Shown here piece after piece: positions 20,100-29,082 of a stretch of DNA of 64,000 nt. A program made the position numbers and the translations under genes. The stretch is taken from NCBI RefSeq assembly GCF_016427565.1, contig NZ_JAELXT010000016.1, positions 1 through 64,000 on the forward strand, in the 5' to 3' direction. The notes beneath the pieces are model-generated. The model was not told where the DNA came from, did not search any database, and worked only from the letters and a program-made list of their open reading frames with translations. Each line of letters begins with the position of its first letter. Positions within the stretch are counted from its first letter, which is position 1. Source of the stretch: Microvirga splendida (GTDB lineage: Bacteria; Pseudomonadota; Alphaproteobacteria; Rhizobiales; Beijerinckiaceae).

Positions 20100-21880
20100 C
20101 GATTGCTGCCCCAGGCGCCGAGTCGCGACATGAGCGGGAAAGGCTGCGCCGGCGGCTCGAAGCGCGGCGGCACGCCGAGCAGCGGCGCAATGCGCTCGAT
20201 GATGTTGCCGGTCACGGGAGCCGCGTTCCAGCCCGCGGTCGAGAAGCCGTAGGTGCCTTCCACCGCCTGCGGCTCGTCCATGATGGTCAGGAACACGTAT
20301 TTCGGCTTGTCGGCCGGAACCACCGCCGTGAAGGTGGTGAAGTTCTTGTTCTTGGCATAACGGCCGTTGATCACCTTCTCGGCGGTGCCGGTCTTGCCGC
20401 CGACGAAGAAGCCGGCAATCGAGGCATTTCCGGCGGAGCCTTCCGGCGTCGAAGCGTTGAGGCGCATCACATAGCGCATAGCCTCGCTCGTCTCGGGCTT
20501 GAGCACCTGCAGGGCGTTCTGGCGCGCCTCTTCCACCGTGCGCTTCAGGAAGGTCGGCTTGATCATGATGCCGCCGTTCACCAGCGCGCCCACGGCCGAG
20601 AGCGCCTGAAGCGGCGCGACCGCGAGGCCGTGGCCGAACGCGATGGTCATCGTGTTGAGCTCGCCCCAGCGCGGCGGGACGATCGGCAGCGCGCTTTCCG
20701 GCAGTTCCGTCTCGAGACGGGTGAGCTGGCCCATCTTGCGCAGGAAGGCCTTGTGACCCTCGACGCCGATGCCAAGGGCCATGCGGGCGGTGCCGATGTT
20801 CGACGAGTGCACGAACACTTCCGGGGTAGAGAGAACGCGCCGGGTGGGGTGATAGTCGCCGATGGTGAACTTGCCGTAGCGCAGGCCGGAGCGCGCATCG
20901 AAGGTCGAGTTGATGTTGTACTTGCCGGAATCGAGCGCCATGGCGACCGTCAACGCCTTGAAGGTCGAGCCCATCTCGAACACGCCGACATTGATGCGGT
21001 TGATCCGGTCCTTGTCGAGCGCGTCGACCGGGTTGTTGGGATCGTAGTCGGGCAGCGACACGAGGGCGATGATCTCGCCCGTGTTCACGTCCAGGATCGC
21101 GCCCGCCGTGGCCTTGGCCTTGAACTTCGCCATGCCTTTTGCCAGCTCGTCGCGCAGGGCGTGCTGTGCGCGCAGATCCAGGGAGAGCTGGATGGGCTTG
21201 AGGTCGGCGGCGGAGATGTTGAAGCCTGCGCCGTTGAGGTCCTGCAGGCCCATGCTGTCGATGTATTTCTCGATGCCGGCGATGCCCACATTGTCCACGT
21301 TGGCGAAGCCCAGCACGTGTGCGGCGGCCTCCGCATTAGGATAGACGCGCTTGTTCTCAGGGAGGAAGCCGATACCGGGAATGCCGAGGCGGTGCACCTC
21401 CGCCTGCTGGCGCGGCGTGATCTCGCGCTTGACCCAGACGAAGCCCTTCTTCGTACCAAGCTTGTTGCGCAGGTCCGTGGCGTCGAGATCGGGCAGCACG
21501 GCGGTGAGCAGCTCGACCGCCTCATCCTTGTCGACGATGTTGCGCGGCTCGGCGAAGACCGACACCATCTTCACGTCGGTCGCCAGAACCTCGCCGTTGC
21601 GATCGACGATATCGGGGCGCGCGGCGGAGATCTCGGAGGAGGCCGCACGGCGCACCTCGCTCGTGTTCTCGCTCGTCACGGCAAGATGGATGAGGCGCCC
21701 GCCGATCAGGCTGAACAGACCCACGAAGCACACAGCCGCAAGGCCCACGCGCGACGTGCTCTTGTCATGGCGCAGACGGAACAATTCGCGGGCGTGACCG
21801 AGCACGCCGCGCTTCGGGCGCCGTGCAGGAAGGCTCTGATCCTGCCATTCGGTTTGGGACTCTTGCGACACGAGGCTCAC
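20096..21880 (-). CDS. ftsI: Septal transpeptidase FtsI (PBP3)
   Basis: Class B penicillin-binding protein that cross-links septal peptidoglycan with FtsW. It has a basic cytoplasmic tail, one membrane segment (about 44-62), a pedestal domain, and then the transpeptidase domain with STFK at 305-308 (nucleophile S305), SSN at 359-361 and KTGT at 496-499. Length 594 residues. The start overlaps the ftsL stop by 4 bp. Confidence 0.97.
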   Translation of the reverse strand: MSLVSQESQTEWQDQSLPARRPKRGVLGHARELFRLRHDKSTSRVGLAAVCFVGLFSLIGGRLIHLAVTSENTSEVRRAASSEISAARPDIVDRNGEVLATDVKMVSVFAEPRNIVDKDEAVELLTAVLPDLDATDLRNKLGTKKGFVWVKREITPRQQAEVHRLGIPGIGFLPENKRVYPNAEAAAHVLGFANVDNVGIAGIEKYIDSMGLQDLNGAGFNISAADLKPIQLSLDLRAQHALRDELAKGMAKFKAKATAGAILDVNTGEIIALVSLPDYDPNNPVDALDKDRINRINVGVFEMGSTFKALTVAMALDSGKYNINSTFDARSGLRYGKFTIGDYHPTRRVLSTPEVFVHSSNIGTARMALGIGVEGHKAFLRKMGQLTRLETELPESALPIVPPRWGELNTMTIAFGHGLAVAPLQALSAVGALVNGGIMIKPTFLKRTVEEARQNALQVLKPETSEAMRYVMRLNASTPEGSAGNASIAGFFVGGKTGTAEKVINGRYAKNKNFTTFTAVVPADKPKYVFLTIMDEPQAVEGTYGFSTAGWNAAPVTGNIIERIAPLLGVPPRFEPPAQPFPLMSRLGAWGSNR

Positions 21881-22272
21881 CGTTTCGGGGTTTGAGTCGT
21901 CGGGGTGCGGGCGCCCGAGTTTTTGTCCTTCGGGGTCGAGGTCGGCTCGAGCAGTCCGAGGGCTTCGAGCTTGCGGCCGATCTCATCCTCGCGGGACGGG
22001 CGGTTCGGCAGGTCGGACAGACGCGCGAGTTGCTGGATCTTCAGCGCCTGCAGATCGAGGTGCTTGTCGGCGGCCTCCTGGAGGCGATCCGGACGATCGA
22101 GATATTGCCACTCGGCCTGCAGCACGGCGATGGCTTCGCGCTCGCGGCTGACCTGCGACTTCAGCTTCGCCACCTGCTCCACATAGTAGAGCGTCTCGTA
22201 CTTGACCGAGTAGGCGTATCCCGCCGACGCGATGAGGGCGGAGATCACGATGATATGGAGCAATCGGATCAC
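21877..22272 (-). CDS. ftsL: Cell division protein FtsL
   Basis: Small bitopic divisome protein that helps activate FtsWI. An N-terminal membrane segment ([20 protein letters not shown]) is followed by a coiled-coil region ([20 protein letters not shown]) and a Pro/Thr-rich tail. Sequence conservation of FtsL is low. The call rests on size (131 residues), topology and position between rsmH and ftsI, with 4-bp overlaps on both sides. Confidence 0.9.
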   Translation of the reverse strand: MIRLLHIIVISALIASAGYAYSVKYETLYYVEQVAKLKSQVSREREAIAVLQAEWQYLDRPDRLQEAADKHLDLQALKIQQLARLSDLPNRPSREDEIGRKLEALGLLEPTSTPKDKNSGARTPTTQTPKR

Positions 22273-23318
22273 CGGCGCCCTCCCCTTTTCTCGGCTGTCT
22301 GCGGCAGTTCGGCCAGCATGGTGATGGCGCTCAACGGCTCCTGCGGCGGCGTGTCGGTGCGTGCGCCCGCGCGCAGCTTCGCCGAACGCGCCCGCGGGTT
22401 GCGCGCCATCTCCTGCTCGCTCGGAGCGATGGGGCCGCGGGTGATCGCATCGAAAGTGGGCTCAGGTGCGGCCGCCGTCGGCAGATGGCGTGAGCCTGTC
22501 GGCGCACGCCCGGTGCGGGAGGCAAAGAACTGCTTCACGATGCGGTCTTCGAGCGAGTGGAACGTGACCACCACGAGGCGTCCGCCCGGCTTGAGGATGC
22601 GCTCGGCCGCATGCAGGGCGCGAGCCAGCTCTCCGAGTTCGTCGTTGACGGCGATGCGCAGCCCCTGGAACACGCGCGTGGCCGGGTGAATGCCGCTGGG
22701 CTCCTGGCGAATCAGGGAGGCCACGAGATCGGCCAGCTGCCGCGTGGTCTCGAAGGGCTGGCGGCGCCGCGCCTCGATGACCGCGCGTGCGACGGCACGG
22801 GCGCGCCGCTCCTCGCCGTAATGATAGAAGATGTCCGCGAGCTCGGCTTCCGACGCCTCGTTGACGAGGTCCGCCGCGCTCGGGCCCGACTGCTCCATGC
22901 GCATGTCGAGCGGCCCCTCGTTGCGGAACGAGAAGCCGCGCTCAGCCTGATCGAGCTGCATGGAGGACACGCCGATATCGAGCACGACGCCGTCGACGGC
23001 GTCGAATTCCTGTTCGCGCGCGATGTCGTCGAGATCGCCGAAGCGTCCCGGCACGAGCATCAGACGTTTCTTGTATTTGGCTGCAAGCGCCGCGCCGCCT
23101 GCGATGGCATCGGGATCGCGGTCGATGGCGATCACCTTGTTCTGCGGATGCGCATCGAGAATGGCGCGCGTGTAGCCGCCTGCGCCGAATGTGCCGTCGA
23201 TGAAAACGCCGCCGCGCTTTGCATCGAGTGCCGTGCCAACCTCCGCCAGGAGAACGGGAACGTGACGGGACGGTCCGCCAGCGGCTCCGGCTCCTGGGCC
23301 GTCGCCGCGTCCCATCAT
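22269..23318 (-). CDS. rsmH: 16S rRNA (cytosine-1402 N4) methyltransferase RsmH (MraW)
   Basis: SAM-dependent enzyme methylating N4 of C1402 in 16S rRNA. The start of the conserved core is [14 protein letters not shown], followed by the SAM motif [34 protein letters not shown] and [17 protein letters not shown] chose the ATG at 23318, which overlaps the mraZ stop as ATGA and gives 349 residues; the frame remains open further upstream but that part lies within mraZ. Confidence 0.97.
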   Translation of the reverse strand: MMGRGDGPGAGAAGGPSRHVPVLLAEVGTALDAKRGGVFIDGTFGAGGYTRAILDAHPQNKVIAIDRDPDAIAGGAALAAKYKKRLMLVPGRFGDLDDIAREQEFDAVDGVVLDIGVSSMQLDQAERGFSFRNEGPLDMRMEQSGPSAADLVNEASEAELADIFYHYGEERRARAVARAVIEARRRQPFETTRQLADLVASLIRQEPSGIHPATRVFQGLRIAVNDELGELARALHAAERILKPGGRLVVVTFHSLEDRIVKQFFASRTGRAPTGSRHLPTAAAPEPTFDAITRGPIAPSEQEMARNPRARSAKLRAGARTDTPPQEPLSAITMLAELPQTAEKRGGRR

Positions 23319-23812
23319 CGTTCCCGTACTCCTGGTGAGGTGTTCTGCACTAGCCTCGGCTCCACAATCCGGTTGCCCAACGCTTTCTTCAGGTCTCGGA
23401 CCTTCGTGCGCGCCTCCTCCAAGTGCGCACGGAAGCGTTCTGGCTCCCAAATCTGGAACTTGTGACCAAGTCCGACGAACGTCACCGTATCGCCGATCCC
23501 GGCATGCACTTTTACTGTGTCCGTCAGGATGACACGCCCCTCCGGATCGACCTTCAGAATCTCGCTGGTTCCGAACAATGCCGTCGACAGCTGATCCCGC
23601 TCGTCCGAATAGGGCGACAGCGTCGACAAGAACGCATCGATCTCGTTCAGAAGCACGTTGCCGCCCGCGTCCAATGCCGGCGCATCGAGCGCCGGATGCA
23701 CGTAGAGCCCCTCGAATCCATCCCGGGCCAGCACGGCCCTGAAGGATGCGGGGATCGAGACGCGACCCTTCGAATCCAACTTGTTGGTGAAATTGGACAC
23801 GAAGCGGTTCAT
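23315..23812 (-). CDS. mraZ: Transcriptional regulator MraZ
   Basis: DNA-binding protein with two SpoVT/AbrB-like repeats that forms a ring and controls the dcw operon, including its own gene. The first repeat begins [21 protein letters not shown] (given here as [14 protein letters not shown] plus ASFRAVL), and the second is near [20 protein letters not shown]. Length 165 residues, close to the family. It is the first protein-coding gene of the cluster. A four-box direct-repeat operator lies 146-180 bp upstream of its start. Confidence 0.96.
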   Translation of the reverse strand: MNRFVSNFTNKLDSKGRVSIPASFRAVLARDGFEGLYVHPALDAPALDAGGNVLLNEIDAFLSTLSPYSDERDQLSTALFGTSEILKVDPEGRVILTDTVKVHAGIGDTVTFVGLGHKFQIWEPERFRAHLEEARTKVRDLKKALGNRIVEPRLVQNTSPGVRER

Positions 23813-23849
23813 TGGCCGCAGCTCGCACGCTCCTGATTGTCAGCCCCCC

Positions 23850-23870
23850 GGCAGATCTTGAGGATCTGCC
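23850..23870 (-). promoter_or_regulatory. Stem-loop in the mraZ leader
   Basis: GGCAGATC/GATCTGCC forms a perfect 8-bp stem with a 5-nt loop in the 5' leader of mraZ, between the predicted promoter and the start codon. No T run follows, so it is more likely a leader structure than a terminator. Confidence 0.35.
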
Positions 23871-23957
23871 ACCCGCAGATGGTGGAGACGCTACTTTCCG
23901 AGGCAGAACGTCAGCATCTCTTCTGTGCTTGACGCCCTCTTCGGAAGACACCGTCGA

Positions 23958-23997
23958 CGGGATGGTTTGGGATAACATGGGATAATATGGTCGTCAA
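23958..23997 (-). promoter_or_regulatory. MraZ operator array overlapping the predicted mraZ promoter
   Basis: On the plus strand the boxes CGGGA, TGGGA, TGGGA and TGGTC start at 23958, 23968, 23978 and 23988, an exact 10-bp period. This matches the known MraZ site form (TGGGN boxes with 5-nt spacers). On the minus strand a candidate -35 TTGACG (23992-23997) and, 17 bp on, a weak -10 TATCCC (23969-23974) overlap the boxes, as expected for autorepression. Confidence 0.7.
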
Positions 23998-24068
23998 CGG
24001 AACGGAGCGGGAGCGCAGGCCTTATGGCATGCGTTCCCCATGAGACGCATTTACGGTTAATGAATCGT

Positions 24069-24094
24069 AAGCGGAGCAAAGGTTTGCTCCGCTT
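24069..24094 (-). terminator. Hairpin after rnpB, before mraZ
   Basis: A perfect 12-bp inverted repeat, AAGCGGAGCAAA/TTTGCTCCGCTT, about 30 bp past the 3' end of RNase P RNA. The minus-strand tail is only moderately T-rich (ACGATTCATT); the plus-strand side has TCTT. It probably ends or processes the rnpB transcript and insulates mraZ. Confidence 0.45.
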
Positions 24095-24123
24095 TCTTGC
24101 AGATTGTGGCCTGTGGAAAGATG

Positions 24124-24520
<397 letters not shown>

Positions 24521-24564
24521 CGATGTGGTGCCAAATGGGTCCCGGCGTCAAGGGCGAAGGGGTT

Positions 24565-24618
24565 GAGCATCAGAATTGATCCCAAAAGTGCAGATCCACT
24601 TTTGGGTCCGATGCTCTA
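24565..24618. repeat. Palindromic intergenic repeat, copy 6
   Basis: Arms GAGCATC/GATGCTC with core CCCAAAAGTG...CACTTTTGGG. It directly abuts and includes the TAG stop of the lytic transglycosylase gene. It is the best-preserved copy of the family in the window and sits between that gene and rnpB. Confidence 0.75.
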
Positions 24619-25434
24619 ATCCGCCGCCGCCGTGATGACCTTCACCTTGGCGCAATAGGCACGGGAGGCTGCCGTCATGGTCTGCGTGCGGTGGCCGAAC
24701 TGGTAGCGCAGGATCGTGCCGCAGGTATCGCCGCCTGCGAGCCTGTAGGCGGTGGCGAGGTACTTGAGGCCATAGCGGAGATTGGTTTCCGCATCGAGAA
24801 GGCCGGCGGCATCCCCTTTATAGCCCAGAGACTGGGCCGTGCGGACATTGATCTGGGTGAGGCCCATGTGCGGGCCGTTTCGCGCGCCCGCATTGTAGCG
24901 GCTCTCGAGCCGGACCACGGCATCGGCCAATTCGTAGGGCAGACCGTTCTCGGAGGCGTAGCGGGCAATGAGAGGCTTGAGCGCGACGGCACGAGCCGCG
25001 TCGGGCATACGGGCCTTCGACCCGGCACCCACCGGCGACGCGGGAAGGGACGCGGTCTCCTGATCCGCCTCTTCCGGGACGGCCGTCGCTGCCACGGCCT
25101 TCTCAGGTCGGGCTGCTTCCGCCTTGCCTGCCTGAGGCTTGGCTGGCTTGGAGGCGACGGCTTCCGGCTTCTTCTTGCCGGCAGCCTTGGCGTCCGGCTC
25201 CGGCTCCTCCTCGGCAGAGGCTGCTGCGGCTTCCTCCTCGGCGAAGGCCGCTGCCTCGGCGGCCGCGGCGTCAAGGAACTGCTCGGCCTGGTCGGGAGAG
25301 ATGGGAGCGTTGTCACCTCCGCCGGCCCGCGCCTGCGATGCCACAATGAGGGCCGTTGCGCCAAGACATGCAATCGCCAGCGTTCTGAGGAAGTGTTGCC
25401 AAGTCAAACCGAAACTCCAGCCGCCGATCACCAT
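24616..25434 (-). CDS. Exported lytic transglycosylase (SLT domain)
   Basis: Predicted murein lytic transglycosylase acting in the periplasm. An N-terminal hydrophobic segment (about 17-36) serves as signal or anchor. Next is a roughly 110-residue low-complexity Ala/Glu/Lys/Pro-rich spacer, then an SLT domain from about residue 150. It has the catalytic Glu at E177 in VVRLESRYN, followed by GPHMGLTQINVRTAQSLGY and LRYGLKYLATAY, all standard for the fold. Length 272. The gene is divergent from the lipoprotein at 25,696. Its stop is embedded in a palindromic repeat. The exact transglycosylase subfamily is not resolved. Confidence 0.88.
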   Translation of the reverse strand: MVIGGWSFGLTWQHFLRTLAIACLGATALIVASQARAGGGDNAPISPDQAEQFLDAAAAEAAAFAEEEAAAASAEEEPEPDAKAAGKKKPEAVASKPAKPQAGKAEAARPEKAVAATAVPEEADQETASLPASPVGAGSKARMPDAARAVALKPLIARYASENGLPYELADAVVRLESRYNAGARNGPHMGLTQINVRTAQSLGYKGDAAGLLDAETNLRYGLKYLATAYRLAGGDTCGTILRYQFGHRTQTMTAASRAYCAKVKVITAAAD

Positions 25435-25604
25435 AAGGGCGGGCTGGGTGACGGCGGAATGAGGCGAAGATGTGGCACCTTCGGCCGCAAGTTTGTTCAG
25501 AATTGGTTCAAGCTTGACCGTATTGTCTTCATGGAGCTTGAGCCCTACAACGCAATTCTAGCCTTGAAGCGGCTCTGAATCGCGCCGTCTCGCCTGTGTT
25601 TGGA

Positions 25605-25629
25605 GGAACTCTTTCCCCGCACAGGAGTT
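25605..25629 (+). promoter_or_regulatory. Candidate EcfG-type stress promoter
   Basis: GGAAC, 16 bases, AGTT. The alphaproteobacterial general-stress sigma factor EcfG recognises GGAAC-N16/17-CGTT, so this differs at one position. Spacing to the lipoprotein start (about 65 bp) is reasonable. Confidence 0.35.
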
Positions 25630-25695
25630 GGCGACAGCGTAAGGTCAAGCTACTACCGCCGGGCCAACGGCCCGCTCAACAACAGGGAAGCCTCC

Positions 25696-25974
25696 ATGAA
25701 GAAGATCATGACAGCCATTGCCGCCGGTGCCCTCACCCTCTCGATGGCAGCCTGCAATACTCCTGGTGAGCGTGCAGTCGGCGGCGCCGCCATCGGCGGT
25801 CTCGCTGGTGCGGCCATCGGCGGCGCAGCGACGGGCTCGGCAAGCGGCGCTCTGGCCGGTGCGGCCATCGGCGGCGCTGGCGGTGCAATCGTGGGTGCCT
25901 CGACGGCTCCGCGCGGCCCGGCCTGCCCCTATGGCACCTACCAGGACGTCTACGGCAACGTGTACTGCCGCTAA
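25696..25974 (+). CDS. Small glycine-zipper lipoprotein
   Basis: Predicted lipoprotein of 92 residues. The signal peptide MKKIMTAIAAGALTLSMAAC ends in a lipobox with Cys20. A glycine-zipper stretch (AAIGGLAGAAIGGAATGSA and following AAIGGAGGAIVGAS) then forms a hydrophobic hairpin, and the C-terminus is CPYGTYQDVYGNVYCR with a cysteine at each end. The ATG at 25696 has a GGAAG ribosome-binding site. Such proteins (osmotically inducible OsmB or 17-kDa-antigen-like) sit in the outer membrane; the specific role is unknown. A strong terminator follows. Confidence 0.85.
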   Translation: MKKIMTAIAAGALTLSMAACNTPGERAVGGAAIGGLAGAAIGGAATGSASGALAGAAIGGAGGAIVGASTAPRGPACPYGTYQDVYGNVYCR

Positions 25975-25995
25975 TCTCGCAGAACCGCGAATTTC

Positions 25996-26028
25996 AGGGG
26001 CCGAGGCGTTCTCGGCCCCTTTTCTTTT
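25996..26028 (+). terminator. Rho-independent terminator of the lipoprotein gene
   Basis: AGGGGCCGAG/CTCGGCCCCT is a perfect 10-bp stem with a 5-nt loop, followed by TTTTCTTTT. It lies 22 bp after the stop codon. Confidence 0.9.
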
Positions 26029-26059
26029 GCCTGCACTTGAGCGTACGACTGATCTCAAG

Positions 26060-26785
26060 ATGATTCAGTCGATTTGGGGTAAGCTCGGGGGTGCCGGCAT
26101 AGGCCTCGCGTTTGGCGGGCCGATAGGCGCTCTCCTGGGCGGCGTAGCCGGGCATGTGCTCGTCGATCGTGAAGGCGCTTTGTTCGGAAAGCCGCCGCGC
26201 GATATCATTTTCACCATGGGTCTCGTGGCGCTGGCCGCCAAGATGGCGAAGGCCGACGGCGTCGTGGTCGACGTGGAGATCCGGGCCTTCGAGCAGATCG
26301 TCGAGGTGCCCGACAGCGAGCACGATAAGGTGGAGCGCCTGTTCAAGCTCGCCATGCAAACCTCGGACGGCTTCGAGGCCTATGCCCGCCAGATCCACGA
26401 GGAATTCCGTGAGGAGCCCGCCCTTCTGGAGGACGTGCTCGACGGCCTGTTCCACATCGCCAAGGCGGACGAGGCCGTTCACGAGGCCGAATATGCTTAT
26501 CTCAAGGATGTGGCGACGATCTTCGCCTTCTCCGACATGGATTTCGAGCGCATCGCGGCGCGCCATGTGAAGCGCAAGGACGACCCTTACCTCATCCTCA
26601 AGGCCGACCGGAGCATGAGCGACGATGAGCTGAAGCGGCACTATCGCAAGCTCGTGGCCGACAACCACCCGGACCGGGAGATCGCCCGCGGCCTGCCGCC
26701 GGAGGCCGTGAAGATCGCCACCGAGCGGCTCGCCACCATCAACGAGGCCTGGGAACGCGTCGCCGCCGAGCGGAACATCAGGTGA
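26060..26785 (+). CDS. DjlA-like co-chaperone (TerB + J domain)
   Basis: Membrane-associated J-domain protein of 241 residues. A hydrophobic Gly-rich N-terminus (about 9-34) likely inserts in the membrane. A TerB-type helical domain occupies about 47-165, with acidic metal-binding-like repeats (KADGVVVDVE, KADEAVHEAE). A C-terminal J domain carries the HPD motif at 203-205 that stimulates DnaK. Domain order matches DjlA. I start at the ATG at 26060; the frame is open further upstream but that part overlaps the terminator and the lipoprotein gene. It is four bases from the amidase gene, likely co-transcribed. Confidence 0.88.
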   Translation: MIQSIWGKLGGAGIGLAFGGPIGALLGGVAGHVLVDREGALFGKPPRDIIFTMGLVALAAKMAKADGVVVDVEIRAFEQIVEVPDSEHDKVERLFKLAMQTSDGFEAYARQIHEEFREEPALLEDVLDGLFHIAKADEAVHEAEYAYLKDVATIFAFSDMDFERIAARHVKRKDDPYLILKADRSMSDDELKRHYRKLVADNHPDREIARGLPPEAVKIATERLATINEAWERVAAERNIR

Positions 26786-26789
26786 CCGC

Positions 26790-27557
26790 ATGAGCGCGCT
26801 GACACCGGAAAGCCCCGTTGCCGCCAAGGTGTTTCCATCGCCCAATCACGGCGAGCGCAAGGACGGCCGGCGCCCCAGCATGCTCATCCTGCACTACACG
26901 GGCATGCCGGACGAGGGCGAGGCGCTGCAATGGCTCTGCAATCCCGTGTCGCAGGTCTCCGCCCATTACTTCGTGTTCGGTGACGGGCGCGTGCTGCAGC
27001 TGGTGCCGGAATCGCGCCGGGCCTGGCATGCGGGCCTCTCCTCCTGGGACGGGGAGACCGACATCAATTCCTGCTCCATCGGCATCGAGATCGCCAATCC
27101 CGGCCATCCCGGCGGCCTGCCGCCTTTCCCCGATGTACAGATCGAGAGCGTGGCGGCGCTGAGCAGGGACATCGTCACCCGCTGGCGCATTCCCGCCACC
27201 CGCGTGCTTGGCCATTCGGATGTGGCGCCCGGCCGCAAGGTCGATCCCGGCGAGCTCTTTCCCTGGAAGACCCTGCACGAGGCGGGGGTCGGCCACTGGG
27301 TTGCGCCGACCGCCACGAGCGACGGCCGCTTCTTCTCCCGCGGCGACCAGGGCATGCCCATCGAGGCCCTTCAGGCCATGCTCGTGATGTACGGCTACGG
27401 GCTGAAGATCAACGGCGCATTCGATGAGGACACGGAAAAGGTGGTGGCCGCCTTCCAGCGCCATTTCCGGCCGGAGCGCGTGGACGGCGTGGCGGATGCC
27501 TCCACGATCATGACCCTGCGCAATTTGATCGCAGCCCGGCCGCAAGCGGCCGCATGA
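26790..27557 (+). CDS. N-acetylmuramoyl-L-alanine amidase with PG-binding domain
   Basis: Zinc amidase of the AmpD/Amidase_2 family that cleaves the bond between MurNAc and the stem peptide. Zinc ligands match AmpD: H35 (LHYTG), H142 (GHSDVAPGRK) and D152 (VDPG). A C-terminal PG_binding_1 domain (about 190-250) has the typical QAMLVMYGYGLKINGAFD and AVAAFQRHF-like pattern. No signal peptide is visible, which suggests a cytoplasmic muropeptide-recycling enzyme, although the PG-binding domain would also suit a periplasmic one. 255 residues. Confidence 0.9.
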   Translation: MSALTPESPVAAKVFPSPNHGERKDGRRPSMLILHYTGMPDEGEALQWLCNPVSQVSAHYFVFGDGRVLQLVPESRRAWHAGLSSWDGETDINSCSIGIEIANPGHPGGLPPFPDVQIESVAALSRDIVTRWRIPATRVLGHSDVAPGRKVDPGELFPWKTLHEAGVGHWVAPTATSDGRFFSRGDQGMPIEALQAMLVMYGYGLKINGAFDEDTEKVVAAFQRHFRPERVDGVADASTIMTLRNLIAARPQAAA

Positions 27558-27606
27558 CAAAGAGTTAACTCGCAACACTATAGGAAATCGGCCACAATCG
27601 CCCCGC

Positions 27607-29073
27607 ATGACATCCCATGCTCGAGAGGTTTTTTCGTTGCGGCGCGTCTGGGTCTGGTTCATCGGCATTCTTCTGGTGGCGGGAGGTGCGGGCTTCGTTC
27701 TGTGGAAGCCCACGGGCGGCAACGCCTCGGACCAGGCCTATCGCCTCGGCACCGTTGATCGCGGCCCGATCACCGCGAGCGTGCGCGCCACCGGAACGCT
27801 CAACCCGGTCACGACGGTTCTCGTCGGTTCGCAGCTCTCCGGCCAGGTGGTCGAGATCCTCGCCGACTACAACACCCCCGTGAAGCAAGGTCAGGTGGTC
27901 GCCCGCCTCTATGCGGAGCAGATCAAGTCGCGGCGCGATGCGGCGCTGGCGGACCTCGCCCAGGCGAAAGCCGATCTCGACACCAAACGCGCGCAGATCG
28001 ACAAGGCCCGCTCCGCGCTCCAGCGCGGCGAAGCCCAGGCCGCCGATCTGCGGGCGCAGCGCGAGCGCACGCAGGCTCAGCTGGAGGAGGCCCGGCGCAG
28101 CCTCCAGCGGCAGACGGAACTCACCAGCCGCGCCGTGGGAACGAAGACGGCCCTGGAGCAGGCCCGCACGCAGGTGGACATCCAGACGGCAAACCTCGCC
28201 TCCGCCGACGCGCAGATCGCCTCGAACCAAGCGGAGACGCTTGGATTGAAAGCCGATCTCGCGCTCGCGGAAGCAAACGTGAAATCCACGGAGGCGATCA
28301 TCCTGCAGCGGCAGGCGAAGCTCAGGGACGTGGAGATCGATCTCGCCCGCACGGAGGTCAAGTCGCCGGTCGACGGCGTGGTGGTGAAGCGCGAAGTGGA
28401 GCTCGGCCAGACCGTCGCCGCCTCGCTCTCCGCGCCGACCCTCTTCACCATCGCGCAGGACCTCAGCGAGATCGATATCTACGCCAATATCGACGAGGCG
28501 GATGTGGGCCGTCTCCAAGAGGGGCAGAAGGTCTCCTTCACGGTCAACGCCTATCCGAACCGCGCTTTCGACGGCAGGGTGCGCATGGTGCGCCTTGCCG
28601 CGCAGACTGTGCAGAACGTGGTCACCTACACGGCAGTCATCAGCGTGCTCAACCAGGATCAGGCGCTGCTGCCCGGCATGACGGCCAATCTCCAGATCAT
28701 CACGGACGAGCGCGAGGATGTGCTGCGCATTCCCAACGCAGCTCTGCGCTTCCGGCCTCCGGCAGCCCTGATGGCGAGCGACGCACGGGGTACTCCGCCC
28801 GATGGTCAGGAGCCGAGACGCCGTGCGCGCCGCGATCAGGCTCCGCCGGAGCAGGACGAGGGAACCAGGGCGCGCATCTATCGTATCGGCGACGACGGCA
28901 AGCCGCAGGTCGTGCCGGTGCGCCTCGGCGCAACGGATGGTGCCTATACCGAGATTCTCCGCGGCGAATTGCAGGAAGGCGCCGCGATCATCGTCGGGGC
29001 TGCGCGCGCCGATGCGGCGGACGGCGAAAATGGCGCCGCCAGGAGCCGCCCGCGCCCGCCGCGGATGTTCTAG
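27607..29073 (+). CDS. MacA-like periplasmic adaptor of an ABC efflux system
   Basis: HlyD/RND-type membrane fusion protein of 488 residues. One N-terminal membrane segment (about 13-33) is followed by a lipoyl/barrel-sandwich part, a long coiled-coil hairpin (about 100-220, Ala/Gln/Arg rich heptads), and beta-barrel and membrane-proximal domains (EIDIYANIDEADVGRLQEGQ). A basic, Pro-rich insertion (about 395-420) and Arg/Pro-rich tail are unusual and probably disordered. It lies upstream of an ATPase and a permease of MacB type. Substrate is unknown and no TolC-like gene is present here. Confidence 0.9.
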   Translation: MTSHAREVFSLRRVWVWFIGILLVAGGAGFVLWKPTGGNASDQAYRLGTVDRGPITASVRATGTLNPVTTVLVGSQLSGQVVEILADYNTPVKQGQVVARLYAEQIKSRRDAALADLAQAKADLDTKRAQIDKARSALQRGEAQAADLRAQRERTQAQLEEARRSLQRQTELTSRAVGTKTALEQARTQVDIQTANLASADAQIASNQAETLGLKADLALAEANVKSTEAIILQRQAKLRDVEIDLARTEVKSPVDGVVVKREVELGQTVAASLSAPTLFTIAQDLSEIDIYANIDEADVGRLQEGQKVSFTVNAYPNRAFDGRVRMVRLAAQTVQNVVTYTAVISVLNQDQALLPGMTANLQIITDEREDVLRIPNAALRFRPPAALMASDARGTPPDGQEPRRRARRDQAPPEQDEGTRARIYRIGDDGKPQVVPVRLGATDGAYTEILRGELQEGAAIIVGAARADAADGENGAARSRPRPPRMF

Positions 29074-29082
29074 GAACGCGCC

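Noticed and set aside
23319-23978. Upstream extension of rsmH
   Set aside because: It lies within mraZ and its promoter in another frame; the ATGA overlap at 23318 gives the family-length protein.
25718-26059. N-terminal extension of the TerB/J-domain protein
   Set aside because: It runs through the lipoprotein gene and a strong terminator, so the ATG at 26060 is the likely start.
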